Source: Nitrospira sp. (GTDB taxonomy: Bacteria; Nitrospirota; Nitrospiria; Nitrospirales; Nitrospiraceae). Taken from it: DNA of 9,527 nucleotides. The notes under the pieces are model-generated. The model did not search any database. It saw only the letters and a program-made list of their open reading frames with translations, and was not told where the DNA came from. The translations under genes were made by a program, and so were the position numbers. The stretch covers positions 1 through 9,527 of the forward strand of contig SWDL01000242.1 in NCBI GenBank assembly GCA_005116795.1. The letters run 5' to 3'. Shown here piece by piece: positions 1 through 7,403 of the stretch (its first letter is position 1; every line of letters begins with the position of its first letter).

Positions 1-797
1 AACAGCGGCTTCGGCATGAAGGTCACCGTCTTCCCGTGGCGTTTGGCGACATTCTTGACGATGTACTTGTACATCATCATCTTGTCGGCCATGGCGACCA
101 GTGAGTCGAATCGCAAGTCGATCTCGGCCTGACCGGCCGTGGCGACCTCATGGTGATGCTTCTCCGTCTGGATACCCGCCTTCTGCATCTCAACGATCAT
201 CTCGCTCCGAATATCCTGTTGCGTGTCGATCGGCGCCACGGGGAAATAGCCTTCCTTGTGACGGATCTTGTTACCCAAGTTGGCGTAGCCGCCGCTCGGA
301 CAGTTGTCCTTCCCCGCATTCCAGACGCCTTCATCCGAATCGATGAAGTAGTAGCCGCTGTAGCTGGTCTGATCATATCGGGCGCTATCGAAGATGAAGA
401 ACTCGGCCTCCGGCCCCCAATAGGACGTGTCGCCGATCTTGGTGTTCTTGAGGTGCTTCTCGGCCTTCTGGGCGATATATCGAGGATCACGATCGTACGT
501 TTCCCGCGTCACCGGGTCCATGATGTTGCAGACCAGACTCAGGGTCGGGAGCGCCGTGAATGGATCCAGGCAGGCGGTTGCCGGATCGGGAACGGCCAGC
601 ATATCGCTGTTATTGATCGCCTTCCATCCTCGGATCGATGAACCATCCAAGCCTGATCCGTCCTTGAAGACCCCTTCATTCAGCTCTTCCACTGGAATGG
701 AAAAGTGCTGCCAGGTCCCCAACAGATCGACGAACTTCAAGTCCACGACCTGTACCTTGTTCTTTTTGCAGTAATCCAAGACCTCACGCGGATTCAT
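1..797 (-). CDS. glnA: Glutamine synthetase type I, N-terminal part (truncated by window edge)
   Basis: Cytoplasmic enzyme that makes glutamine from glutamate, ammonium and ATP. About 265 N-terminal residues are visible of a family length near 470. The start ATG (MNPREVLDYCKKNKVQVVD) is supported by a very good Shine-Dalgarno, AAGGAGG, six bases upstream. Family hallmarks seen in order: the beta-grasp region with DGSSIRGW, then IDPF-like LDPFTALPTLSL, YDRDPRYIA, the catalytic-domain motif GPEAEFFIFD (metal-binding glutamate), YFPVAPIDTQQDIRSEM, and KHHHEVATAGQAEI, ending in FMPKPL at the window edge. The adenylylation-site tyrosine lies further downstream and cannot be assessed. It is the last visible gene of the nadE-amtB-glnB-glnD series, 47 nt after glnD, so probably co-transcribed. 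Product assignment is very secure. Confidence 0.97.
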   Translation of the reverse strand, partial: MNPREVLDYCKKNKVQVVDLKFVDLLGTWQHFSIPVEELNEGVFKDGSGLDGSSIRGWKAINNSDMLAVPDPATACLDPFTALPTLSLVCNIMDPVTRETYDRDPRYIAQKAEKHLKNTKIGDTSYWGPEAEFFIFDSARYDQTSYSGYYFIDSDEGVWNAGKDNCPSGGYANLGNKIRHKEGYFPVAPIDTQQDIRSEMIVEMQKAGIQTEKHHHEVATAGQAEIDLRFDSLVAMADKMMMYKYIVKNVAKRHGKTVTFMPKPL

Positions 798-803
798 TCA
801 GCT

Positions 804-810
804 CCTCCTT
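804..810 (-). promoter_or_regulatory. Strong Shine-Dalgarno of glnA
   Basis: AAGGAGG on the minus strand, six bases before the glnA ATG at 797. It is the strongest ribosome-binding site in the window, better than those of nadE or glnD, which suggests high translation of glnA even though it is distal in the operon. Confidence 0.85.
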
Positions 811-844
811 CCACTGACGGTTGACCTTCCCCCTATATCCCGCC

Positions 845-3562
845 TCACCCCGACACGGCCCCCCGGCTCTCTTCCATCCGAGTATCCAAGAAGCGGTCGA
901 TCTCGTGGGAGATCGCCGACCGGATCGCCTCCAGCCTGCCATGCTCGGTCACCTTCCCACCCGCCGACTCCGTGAGGTAGAACACGTCTACCACCTGGTC
1001 CAGCCGCGTGGAAATGCGTGCGGCATGGACGGACAGCCCCAAGGCGAAGATCGCGCGCGTGATCACGTAGAGCAGCCCTTGCCTGTCGTCTGCGAAAATA
1101 TCGATGATCGTAAATCTGTCGGACGTATCGTTGTCGATCTTGACCTCGGTCGGTTGTCTGGCGATCGAGCGGGGACTTGCCGACGTGAGGCGCGTGCTCC
1201 GTCTCACCAGATCGTCCACGGTATCCGCCCCGGTCAGCACCTGTCGGATCGCCTCAGCAAGGGTCAGGCGGCGCTCCGACGAGGGCTCTCCGGCATAATC
1301 CGGATCGCCGACCTGGAAGGTGTCCACGACGATGCCGTCCTCGCGGGTGATGATCTGCGCATCCAGGACTTGCAACCCCTTCGCCGCCAAGACCCCCGCG
1401 ATTTTCGAGAAAATCCCAGGAATCAGGTCGTTGCTGGTGATCACCGTGTATTCGCAGGCGCGGACCTCCCCGTTGAACCAATCCTCAACCAGCACCTCGT
1501 TCGGCTTCAGCTTCAGGATCGCGGCCAGGTGGGCCGCAATGCGAGCCGGCTCGGTGCCATACAGATATCGGATGGGAAACTGCTTGAGCTGCGTGTCGAC
1601 CCAAGACGCATCTGCCGAGTGCTCGGGCTGAGTCGCCAGCAGGCGCGCGACTTCGTCCGTCACCTGCGTGAGGCGCTCGGGTCCGTCCCCGGTCTCCCGC
1701 ACCCCCGACACTTCCGGCAAGGTGCGCAGATACAGTTCCGTGAGCAACGACTCTTTCCACTTCGTCAGCACACCGGGGCCCACCGCCGCAATATCAGCCG
1801 CCGTCAAAATCAAGAACTGCTTGAGAACGGCCGGAGTCCCGACGGCCCGCGCAAACGTGAGCAACACGTTCTCGTCGTAGGGATCACGGCGAAACGCGGT
1901 GTGTGCCATCAGAAGATGGGCATGAACCAGGAACTCCAGCGCCCGCGCGTCTTGCTCATCCAGCCCGAGCCGCGCGGCGGTGTCTCCGGCAATCTCTTTG
2001 CCCACTTCGCTGTGATCCCGCTCCTGCCCCTTCCCGAGATCGTGGAGCAGCACCGCCAGGTGCAGCACGTCCTTCCGATGGATTTCCCGGCAGACTTGGC
2101 CCAACAGGCCGTCATCCTGCGCCAGGGCCTCGGCTTTGGCGACAGCCAGGAGACTGTGCTCGTCGACCGTGTACTTGTGGTACTGATTGAATTGCATCAA
2201 GCCGCGGACGGTCTTGAACACCGGGATGATCTTTTCAAGCAAGTGCGCGCGATGCATGGCGTCTAACGTGCGCGCCGCGCCGGGCCCGGCCAGAATGTGC
2301 AGGAAGATCCGGCTGACCTCCGGCGTCCGGAAGGCGTCTTCCGTCACCGTTTCGACATGCCGATGGATGTCCTCGAGCAACGGCGGCACGATCGTCAATC
2401 GGCGCCGCCTGGCCACATCAAAGAGCGTGAGCAACAAGGCAGGGGTCTCCAGCACTCGCTCCCGCATGTCATCCGACACCGTGAGCGAGGCGCCGCGCAC
2501 GACGAAGTACTCCTCCACCTTCGGCGCCGGGAATAGTCGGCTGACACGCCGCCAGAGCGGCACGCTCCGGCAGCGTTCCACGAACCGCATACTCCGCTCA
2601 TGGAGCCCCATCGTGTGCCGATAGTACTGTTGCATGAATTGCTCGACGGCCAACAGATGCGGCCGGTCCTTGAACCCGAACCGCTCCGCAAGCCAGACCT
2701 GCTCTTCAAACGACAGGATCTCCTGCGCGGCCCCTCCATGAAAGTGCATGAGGCAACGGACGCGCCACAGGAACTCGCGGGCCTCCTTGAGGGCCAGGTA
2801 ATCCTTCCGTAACAGGATGCCTCGATCCGACAGCTCCTGAATCGTGGCCGTCTGAAAACGCGCCATCCCGGCCCACTGCAGCACATGCAGGTCCCGCAGC
2901 CCACCCTTGCTTTTCTTGACGTTTGGCTCGAGCAAATAGATCGTTTCACCGAACTTGTCGTACTCTCGGCGACGTTCTTCCAGCTTCAAGTCGATGAACC
3001 GGTCCACCCCCCGCGTCACAATCTTACGGAGATAGCGCTTGTGGAATTCCTGGTACAGATGGGCACTGCCGGCCAGGAACCTGGCTTCCATCATGGACGT
3101 GCGGATCGACAGATCGGTCGAGGCAAGGTCCAAACAGTCGGCCACGGTCCGGACGCTGTGGCCGACCTGGAGACCGAGGTCCCACAGGGGATGCAAGACC
3201 ACCTTGATCAGGTCCTGCAGCGCATGTCTGGCCTCGGGCCTGTACAAAAGCATCAGGTCGACGTCCGAATAGGGCGCCTGCTCCCGACGTCCATATCCCC
3301 CCAAGGCGACGAGGCAACAGGACTGGGTCCCGGCAGCCTGCAAGGCGCCGCCGGCCCTCCGTAACTCGTTCCGGTACCGGCCGATGATGACGCCGTCGAT
3401 CAGTTCCGTCAGCGCCGCGACCACCTCGACACCGGACACGCCGTCTTGCAGCCGCCGATAGATGGCCTGGCGTTGCTCCGCCAACATTGAGCACGTGGCC
3501 GCCGCATCGACGCCGGCTGCCGTCGCGAACTGAGCCGAATATGCACTCAGCGCTGTCGTCAC
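845..3562 (-). CDS. glnD: Bifunctional [protein-PII] uridylyltransferase / uridylyl-removing enzyme GlnD
   Basis: Cytoplasmic sensor of glutamine that adds UMP to PII when glutamine is scarce and removes it when glutamine is plentiful. 905 aa, the normal family length. Domains in order: nucleotidyltransferase with GGYGRREQAPYSDVDLMLL at about residues 88-106, where D100 and D102 are the predicted metal-binding pair; the GlnD linker region containing LEPNVKKSKGGLRDLH (about 211-226); an HD domain with DEHSL (H469) and LHDLGKG (506-512), the predicted UMP-removing site; and two C-terminal ACT domains at about 704-780 (LIPGIFSKIAGVLAAKGL) and 817-893 (RQGLLYVITRAIFALGL), the expected glutamine-binding part. 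All key motifs are intact. The start is GTG; its first four bases (GTGA) overlap the glnB stop, implying translational coupling to its own substrate PII. Confidence 0.97.
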   Translation of the reverse strand: MTTALSAYSAQFATAAGVDAAATCSMLAEQRQAIYRRLQDGVSGVEVVAALTELIDGVIIGRYRNELRRAGGALQAAGTQSCCLVALGGYGRREQAPYSDVDLMLLYRPEARHALQDLIKVVLHPLWDLGLQVGHSVRTVADCLDLASTDLSIRTSMMEARFLAGSAHLYQEFHKRYLRKIVTRGVDRFIDLKLEERRREYDKFGETIYLLEPNVKKSKGGLRDLHVLQWAGMARFQTATIQELSDRGILLRKDYLALKEAREFLWRVRCLMHFHGGAAQEILSFEEQVWLAERFGFKDRPHLLAVEQFMQQYYRHTMGLHERSMRFVERCRSVPLWRRVSRLFPAPKVEEYFVVRGASLTVSDDMRERVLETPALLLTLFDVARRRRLTIVPPLLEDIHRHVETVTEDAFRTPEVSRIFLHILAGPGAARTLDAMHRAHLLEKIIPVFKTVRGLMQFNQYHKYTVDEHSLLAVAKAEALAQDDGLLGQVCREIHRKDVLHLAVLLHDLGKGQERDHSEVGKEIAGDTAARLGLDEQDARALEFLVHAHLLMAHTAFRRDPYDENVLLTFARAVGTPAVLKQFLILTAADIAAVGPGVLTKWKESLLTELYLRTLPEVSGVRETGDGPERLTQVTDEVARLLATQPEHSADASWVDTQLKQFPIRYLYGTEPARIAAHLAAILKLKPNEVLVEDWFNGEVRACEYTVITSNDLIPGIFSKIAGVLAAKGLQVLDAQIITREDGIVVDTFQVGDPDYAGEPSSERRLTLAEAIRQVLTGADTVDDLVRRSTRLTSASPRSIARQPTEVKIDNDTSDRFTIIDIFADDRQGLLYVITRAIFALGLSVHAARISTRLDQVVDVFYLTESAGGKVTEHGRLEAIRSAISHEIDRFLDTRMEESRGAVSG

Positions 3563-3897
3563 AGTGCCGTGTCCCCAGTCTCTCCTGTTCTGATTCGGAT
3601 CGCGCTCGACAGATCCCGGACAAAAATCTTGCCGTCCCCGATGCTCCCTGTCTTGGCCGTCCGGGTAATCGTTTCGATGACGCGTGGAACTTGGTTGTCC
3701 ATGACCGCGACTTCGATCTTGACCTTGGGGACGAACTCAATCGTGTACTCGGTCCCGCGGTAGGTTTCTTTGTGCCCCTTCTGTCGCCCAAACCCTTTGA
3801 CTTCAGTCACGGTCATCCCTTGGACCCCGATTTCCAACAGGGCATCTTTGACTTCGTCCAATTTGAACGGCTTGATGATCGCCTCAACTAATTTCAT
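3559..3897 (-). CDS. glnB: Nitrogen regulatory protein PII
   Basis: Small trimeric signal protein that reports 2-oxoglutarate, ATP/ADP and, through uridylylation, glutamine status to partners such as AmtB. 112 aa with the chosen ATG (MKLVEAIIKPFKLDEVKDAL); an in-frame ATG ten codons upstream is rejected because only the inner one matches the family N-terminus and has a good ribosome-binding site (GGGGAG). The T-loop GRQKGHKETYRGTEY ends in Y51, the residue modified by GlnD. KTGSIGDGKIFV and the C-terminal RIRTGETGD match the B- and C-loop nucleotide-binding segments. It lies between amtB and glnD and overlaps glnD by four bases. Next to amtB it could functionally be a GlnK; the sequence does not separate GlnB from GlnK. 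Confidence 0.97.
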   Translation of the reverse strand: MKLVEAIIKPFKLDEVKDALLEIGVQGMTVTEVKGFGRQKGHKETYRGTEYTIEFVPKVKIEVAVMDNQVPRVIETITRTAKTGSIGDGKIFVRDLSSAIRIRTGETGDTAL

Positions 3898-3899
3898 GG

Positions 3900-3941
3900 C
3901 TTCTCCCCTCAGCAAGGCGGTGAGCAACCCCCCTAGAGAAG
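3900..3941 (-). promoter_or_regulatory. Possible hairpin masking the glnB ribosome-binding site
   Basis: In the amtB-glnB gap, minus-strand bases 3941-3935 (CUUCUCU in RNA) can pair over seven positions with 3906-3900 (GGAGAAG), which is the core of the glnB Shine-Dalgarno region just before the ATG at 3897. The enclosed segment is 28 nt. This could lower or regulate glnB translation, or simply be chance purine/pyrimidine complementarity. I saw no terminator T-run and no convincing sigma54 or sigma70 promoter in this 106-nt gap. Confidence 0.3.
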
Positions 3942-4003
3942 ATCGAGTTGTTCACGGCTTCTTTCTCATTGCCACTTCCGGCTGTGCGCCGCATCCGATT
4001 CGC

Positions 4004-5407
4004 TCACTGTGAATACGCCCGTTCGTTGTGCTGACTCAAGTCGAGCCCAATCGCTTCGTCTTCGGGGCTGATGCGGAGGCCCGTCATGCCATCGACCAAT
4101 TTCAGAAGGACGTAGGTCCCGACAAAGGAGAACATGGCGACCGCCAACACCGTCAATGCCTGCACGCCGAATTGGGCCGGATTGCCGAAAAACAGCCCGT
4201 CGGCCCCGGCGGAGTTGACCGCCTTGGAGGCCAATAACCCGGTCGCCAGAATCCCAACGGCTCCGCCGACTCCGTGAATGCCGACCACGTCGAGGGAATC
4301 ATCATAGCCGAACTTCCCCTTCCAGACAATGGCGAGATAGCAGAAGCAGCCGGCCAGAATGCCAAGAAGTAACGCCGAGAGGGGCCCAACAAACCCGGCC
4401 GCAGGTGTGACAACCACGAGTCCCGCGACCGCCCCGCTGGCCGCGCCGAGCACCGTGGGCTTCCCACGATGACGCCACTCAATCACCATCCACACCAGCG
4501 CCGCCGTCGCAGCCGCCGTCTGCGTGGCAACAAACGCCCCCCCCGCGATGCCGTTCGCACGTAACGCGCTCCCGGCGCTCAGACCGAACCACCCGAACCA
4601 GAGCATGCCGGCTCCCAGCGCGACCATGGGCAGATTATGGGGCGCCATGTAATCCGTGCCGTAGCCCTTGCGTTTCCCTAGCACGAGCGCGCAGGCCAAC
4701 GCGCTGATACCCGAACTCAGATGGACGACGGCCCCCCCTGCAAAATCCATGGCGCCCATCCGGCCGAGCCACCCGCCGCCCCACAGCCAGTGCGCGATCG
4801 GACAGTAGATGACAATCGTCCACAGCAGACTGAACAGGATCACGGCCCCGAACCGCATCCGCTCCGCGAAGGCGCCTGTGATCAACGCCGGGGTGATCGC
4901 GGCGAACATCAACTGAAACACCATAAAGACTTGATGGGGGATAGTCGAGCCATGCACGGGGTGGGGATCCACTCCGACTCCGGCGAGGCCCAGCCATTCC
5001 AATCCTCCGATGATACCCCCTTTGTCAGAACCGAACACCAAACTATATCCGAACAGGACCCAGATCACGCTCACCAGACAGAGGATCACGAGACTCTGCA
5101 TGATGGTGCTCAAGACATTCTTACTCCGCACAAGACCGCCATAAAACAAGGCGAGGCCAGGAACGACCATGGCGAGGATCAACGCGGACGAGACCATCAC
5201 CCAGGCGGTATCACCCGTGTCAATTCCAGGTCCGGAAGAGGCCGCGGCCATCATGACCGGTGCCGTGGGCACCGCGGCACGAGACACGCTTCCCGCGGGC
5301 TCACCCACCACGGCATCCTGCGCCCAGGACAGCGCCGCCCCCATCGACACCACGCTGAATGCGATGCCCAGCCACATGATCTTGCCCTGCAGTCTTCCTT
5401 TGCTCAC
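4004..5407 (-). CDS. amtB: Ammonium transporter AmtB/Amt family
   Basis: Trimeric inner-membrane channel for ammonium uptake, normally gated by binding of PII. I chose the GTG start at 5407 (467 aa) because GGAGGGAGG precedes it at suitable spacing and it yields a clean signal peptide (hydrophobic residues about 11-29, SWA cleavage), as in many Amt proteins. An alanine/valine-rich periplasmic stretch follows to about residue 63, then about 11 membrane segments. Pore residues seen: FQLMFAAITPAL (F168, outer gate), DFAGGAVVH (D221, H229) and DVVGIHGVGG (H378), the two histidines forming the twin-His pair; GMLWFGWFGLSAGS holds the inner-gate aromatic. The cytosolic tail GLDLSQHNERAYSQ is the PII-interaction type. 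43 nt follow the nadE stop and 106 nt separate it from glnB. Confidence 0.96.
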   Translation of the reverse strand: MSKGRLQGKIMWLGIAFSVVSMGAALSWAQDAVVGEPAGSVSRAAVPTAPVMMAAASSGPGIDTGDTAWVMVSSALILAMVVPGLALFYGGLVRSKNVLSTIMQSLVILCLVSVIWVLFGYSLVFGSDKGGIIGGLEWLGLAGVGVDPHPVHGSTIPHQVFMVFQLMFAAITPALITGAFAERMRFGAVILFSLLWTIVIYCPIAHWLWGGGWLGRMGAMDFAGGAVVHLSSGISALACALVLGKRKGYGTDYMAPHNLPMVALGAGMLWFGWFGLSAGSALRANGIAGGAFVATQTAAATAALVWMVIEWRHRGKPTVLGAASGAVAGLVVVTPAAGFVGPLSALLLGILAGCFCYLAIVWKGKFGYDDSLDVVGIHGVGGAVGILATGLLASKAVNSAGADGLFFGNPAQFGVQALTVLAVAMFSFVGTYVLLKLVDGMTGLRISPEDEAIGLDLSQHNERAYSQ

Positions 5408-5450
5408 GAGGCCCTCCCTCCAATAAGGTGATCCGCTCGCGCTCACATGC

Positions 5451-7226
5451 CTATGGACGTCTGTAGCCGTTGGTGATGGGCATGCGGCGATCTTTCCCGA
5501 ATGCTCGATGGGTGATCTTGATGCCGATCGGCGCCTGGCGCCGCTTGTACTCGCTCCTGTCCACCATCGCGATCACCCGGTCTACGACGGGCCGGGCATA
5601 CCCCATCGCGACGATGTCCTCTGGCGCGCGATCCTCTTCAACGTAAGCCTTCAAGATTGGATCAAGGACGGGGTACGGAGGTAACGAGTCTTCGTCCTTC
5701 TGATTCGGTCTGAGCTCCGCGGTTGGTGCGCGATCAAAGATTCGCTTCGGGATGGGGGTCGCTCCAGCGAGACCATTGCGGTGCCGAGCCAATTCATACA
5801 CCATCGTCTTGGGCACATCCTTGATCACCGCGAATCCACCGGCCATGTCTCCATACAGAGTGGCGTACCCGACGCTCAGCTCACTCTTATTCCCCGTCGT
5901 CAGGACCAAATACCCAAATTTGTTCGACAAGGCCATCAACAGATTGCCACGAACGCGGGCCTGGATATTCTCTTCCGTGCTATCAGCGGCCTCGCCCTGT
6001 AACGATGGCTGCAGTGCGCGTAAGTAGGACCGGAACGTCGAGGTGATGGAAATCGTTCGGTGCTCGACGCGCAAGCGTTGTGCCAGCTCGGCCACATCCT
6101 CACCGCTCTCGGGTGACGTATAGGGAGATGGCATGAACACTCCAAGGACGTTCTTCGCTCCCAAGGCATCGACGGCAATCACCGCGGTCAACGCGGAATC
6201 AATTCCGCCGCTGAGGCCGATGACCGCGCGGGTGAACCCATTTTTTCTGACATAGTCCCGGACGCCGAGGACCAGGGCCTGATAGACTTCCTCCATCGGG
6301 CTCAAGGGAGCGGCCAGAACCGGAACCGCCTTCGGTCGGCGGCGAAGTCTCTTCTGCCCGGCAGCCACCACCCGTTCGACACCGGTCGATCCGCCTCCCT
6401 CCCGCCACCGCCGCCCCCTGTGCGCCACCCGGGCACGCGCAACGGCAGCGACGTCCAGATCTGCCACCAGCATATCTTCTTCAAACGCCTTGCCGCGGGC
6501 AATGACCTCGCCTTGGTGATCCAGCAGGAGGCTGTTCCCATCGAAGACCAGCTCATCCTGGCCCCCGACCATGTTGGTATAACTCACAATGACCCCGTTG
6601 TCGCGGGCCCGCGTGGCGAGCATCTGCTCACGGATGCGACTTTTCCCGATGTGAAAGGGGGAGGCATTGATGTTGATGATGACCTCAGCTCCCGCGAGCG
6701 CTTGCCGTCGTGTCGGACCCTCCGGGACCCAGATATCCTCGCAGATATTGACCCCCAGGATGGCCCCTCCAACCGCGAGCACCGATACCCGTCGCCCCGG
6801 GTGGAAATACCGGCTTTCGTCGAATACGCCGTAATTGGGCAGATAGCGTTTCCCATACGTCGTCACGACCTTCTGTCCCGCGATGAATGCGGCTGCGTTA
6901 TAGATCGCCTGCCTCCCTGCCGGCACGATGGTCGGCCGGCCGACGCCAGGCTCGGACCTTCGCTCACCCTGACTCACGTATCCGATCACCGCTGCGAGCC
7001 CACGGCACTGATGCGCCAGTTCATCCATGGCTCGTTGCACATCTTCGAGAAACCGCGGCTTGAGCAACAAATCTTCCGGCGGATAGCCGGTCAGCGCGAG
7101 TTCGGGAAACGCCATGACATCGGCTTGGGCCTTTCGGCCCTCGGCAAACCAACGGGCGATTCGGCGGAGATTTCCTTGAAGGTCTCCCACAACCGGGTTC
7201 ATCTGTATCATGGCAATGCGAAGCAT
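5451..7226 (-). CDS. nadE: Glutamine-dependent NAD+ synthetase (two-domain NadE)
   Basis: Catalyses the last step of NAD synthesis: nicotinic acid adenine dinucleotide is amidated to NAD+ with ATP, using ammonia from glutamine. 591 aa from the ATG at 7226 (MLRIAMIQMNPVVGDL); an in-frame GTG three codons upstream (7235) is possible, and neither has a strong Shine-Dalgarno. Residues 1 to about 265 are a nitrilase-fold glutaminase with triad E42 (FPELALTGYPPEDLL), K126 (YGKRYLPNYGVFDE) and C162 (GVNICEDIW). After a basic linker (about 264-300) comes the synthetase domain with the PP-loop SGGIDS at 339-344 and TTGNKSELSVGYATLYGDMAGG, family signatures for ATP and substrate binding. It is the first gene after the leader and 43 nt upstream of amtB, so a glutamine consumer heads the nitrogen operon. 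Confidence 0.97.
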   Translation of the reverse strand: MLRIAMIQMNPVVGDLQGNLRRIARWFAEGRKAQADVMAFPELALTGYPPEDLLLKPRFLEDVQRAMDELAHQCRGLAAVIGYVSQGERRSEPGVGRPTIVPAGRQAIYNAAAFIAGQKVVTTYGKRYLPNYGVFDESRYFHPGRRVSVLAVGGAILGVNICEDIWVPEGPTRRQALAGAEVIININASPFHIGKSRIREQMLATRARDNGVIVSYTNMVGGQDELVFDGNSLLLDHQGEVIARGKAFEEDMLVADLDVAAVARARVAHRGRRWREGGGSTGVERVVAAGQKRLRRRPKAVPVLAAPLSPMEEVYQALVLGVRDYVRKNGFTRAVIGLSGGIDSALTAVIAVDALGAKNVLGVFMPSPYTSPESGEDVAELAQRLRVEHRTISITSTFRSYLRALQPSLQGEAADSTEENIQARVRGNLLMALSNKFGYLVLTTGNKSELSVGYATLYGDMAGGFAVIKDVPKTMVYELARHRNGLAGATPIPKRIFDRAPTAELRPNQKDEDSLPPYPVLDPILKAYVEEDRAPEDIVAMGYARPVVDRVIAMVDRSEYKRRQAPIGIKITHRAFGKDRRMPITNGYRRP

Positions 7227-7247
7227 CGGGGCCACTCTGAACTCAGC

Positions 7248-7286
7248 AAAAAAAAACGCCCTCCCACCCCGCCAGGGCAGAGGACG
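7248..7286 (-). terminator. Intrinsic terminator in the nadE leader (attenuator)
   Basis: Minus-strand hairpin followed directly by nine T residues (7256-7248). Outer arms CGUCCUCU (7286-7279) and GGAGGGCG (7264-7257) give eight pairs including two G-U; inner arms GCCC (7278-7275) and GGGU (7269-7266) close a UGGCG loop, with one unpaired G at 7265. The T-run ends 21 bases before the nadE ATG, so it lies inside the transcript from the promoter at 7357-7386 and would stop RNA polymerase before nadE. It would also end transcripts coming from the upstream regulator gene. Its 5' arm is shared with an alternative upstream hairpin, the arrangement expected for regulated read-through. Confidence 0.8.
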
Positions 7287-7348
7287 TCATCGTCCGCTCG
7301 ATCGCCTCTCTCTCCTCCCCGCCAAAAACGCCTTTGTCTCCGACGGAA
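7279..7348 (-). promoter_or_regulatory. Predicted ANTAR-responsive two-hairpin antitermination RNA element
   Basis: Hairpin 1 (7348-7317): arms UUCCGUCGGAGAC and GUUUUUGGCGGGG pair over 13 positions (six G-U) around the six-base loop AAAGGC. Hairpin 2 (7309-7279): arms AGAGGCGAUCG and CGAU-GA-CGUC-C-UCU pair over 11 positions with a GA and a C bulge around the six-base loop AGCGGA. The linker is seven nt. Both loops have A at position 1 and G at position 4, the known signature of RNAs bound by ANTAR proteins (EutV, NasR type). The 3' arm of hairpin 2 contains 7286-7279, which is also the 5' arm of the terminator, so the two structures exclude each other. Binding of an ANTAR dimer would hold hairpin 2 and permit read-through into nadE. 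The pairing was worked out by hand; a competing tetraloop hairpin GGACG-AUGA-CGUCC (7295-7282) is also possible. Confidence 0.7.
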
Positions 7349-7356
7349 TCCGCCCG

Positions 7357-7386
7357 CTTATAGCACCGGAGCTGCCCCGGTGTCAA
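7357..7386 (-). promoter_or_regulatory. Sigma70-type promoter for the nadE-amtB-glnB-glnD-glnA operon
   Basis: On the minus strand, a perfect -35 TTGACA (7386-7381) and a -10 TATAAG (7362-7357, five of six consensus) are separated by 18 bp. It starts 17 bp past the stop codon of the GAF-ANTAR gene and predicts a transcript start near 7350, just before hairpin 1 of the leader RNA, giving an untranslated leader of about 125 nt. The spacer holds a perfect inverted repeat (see separate entry). Confidence 0.75.
7364..7382. repeat. Inverted repeat within the promoter spacer (operator candidate)
   Basis: CACCGG (7364-7369) and CCGGTG (7377-7382) are perfect inverted arms separated by seven bases. 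The dyad fills most of the 18-bp spacer and overlaps two bases of the -35 element, a good place for a repressor or for a MerR-like activator. No T-run follows it, so it is not a terminator for the upstream gene. The binding protein, if any, is unknown. Confidence 0.4.
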
Positions 7387-7403
7387 GAAGTCCAGAGCCC
7401 CCG

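Noticed and set aside
821..2266. 481-codon open frame on the plus strand
   Set aside because: Antisense to glnD, whose domains are continuous and intact; the translation is rich in R, P, H and Q with no domain pattern, typical of a GC-rich shadow frame.
3898..3927. Longer PII starting at an upstream ATG (3927)
   Set aside because: The ten extra residues match no PII family N-terminus, and the inner ATG has the better ribosome-binding site.
3898..4003. Sigma54 (GG-N10-GC) promoter ahead of glnB
   Set aside because: A TGGCA-like string occurs, but no TTGC element at proper spacing follows it.
7243..7290. 15-codon possible leader peptide (ATG at 7290, reading through the terminator and T-run)
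   Set aside because: No clear Shine-Dalgarno, no run of regulatory codons, and its start lies within hairpin 2; the protein-binding antitermination model explains the region better.
7227..7350. Possible NAD-sensing riboswitch in the nadE leader
   Set aside because: I could not match the leader to the NAD riboswitch classes I know, and the two hexaloop hairpins plus terminator account for most of it.
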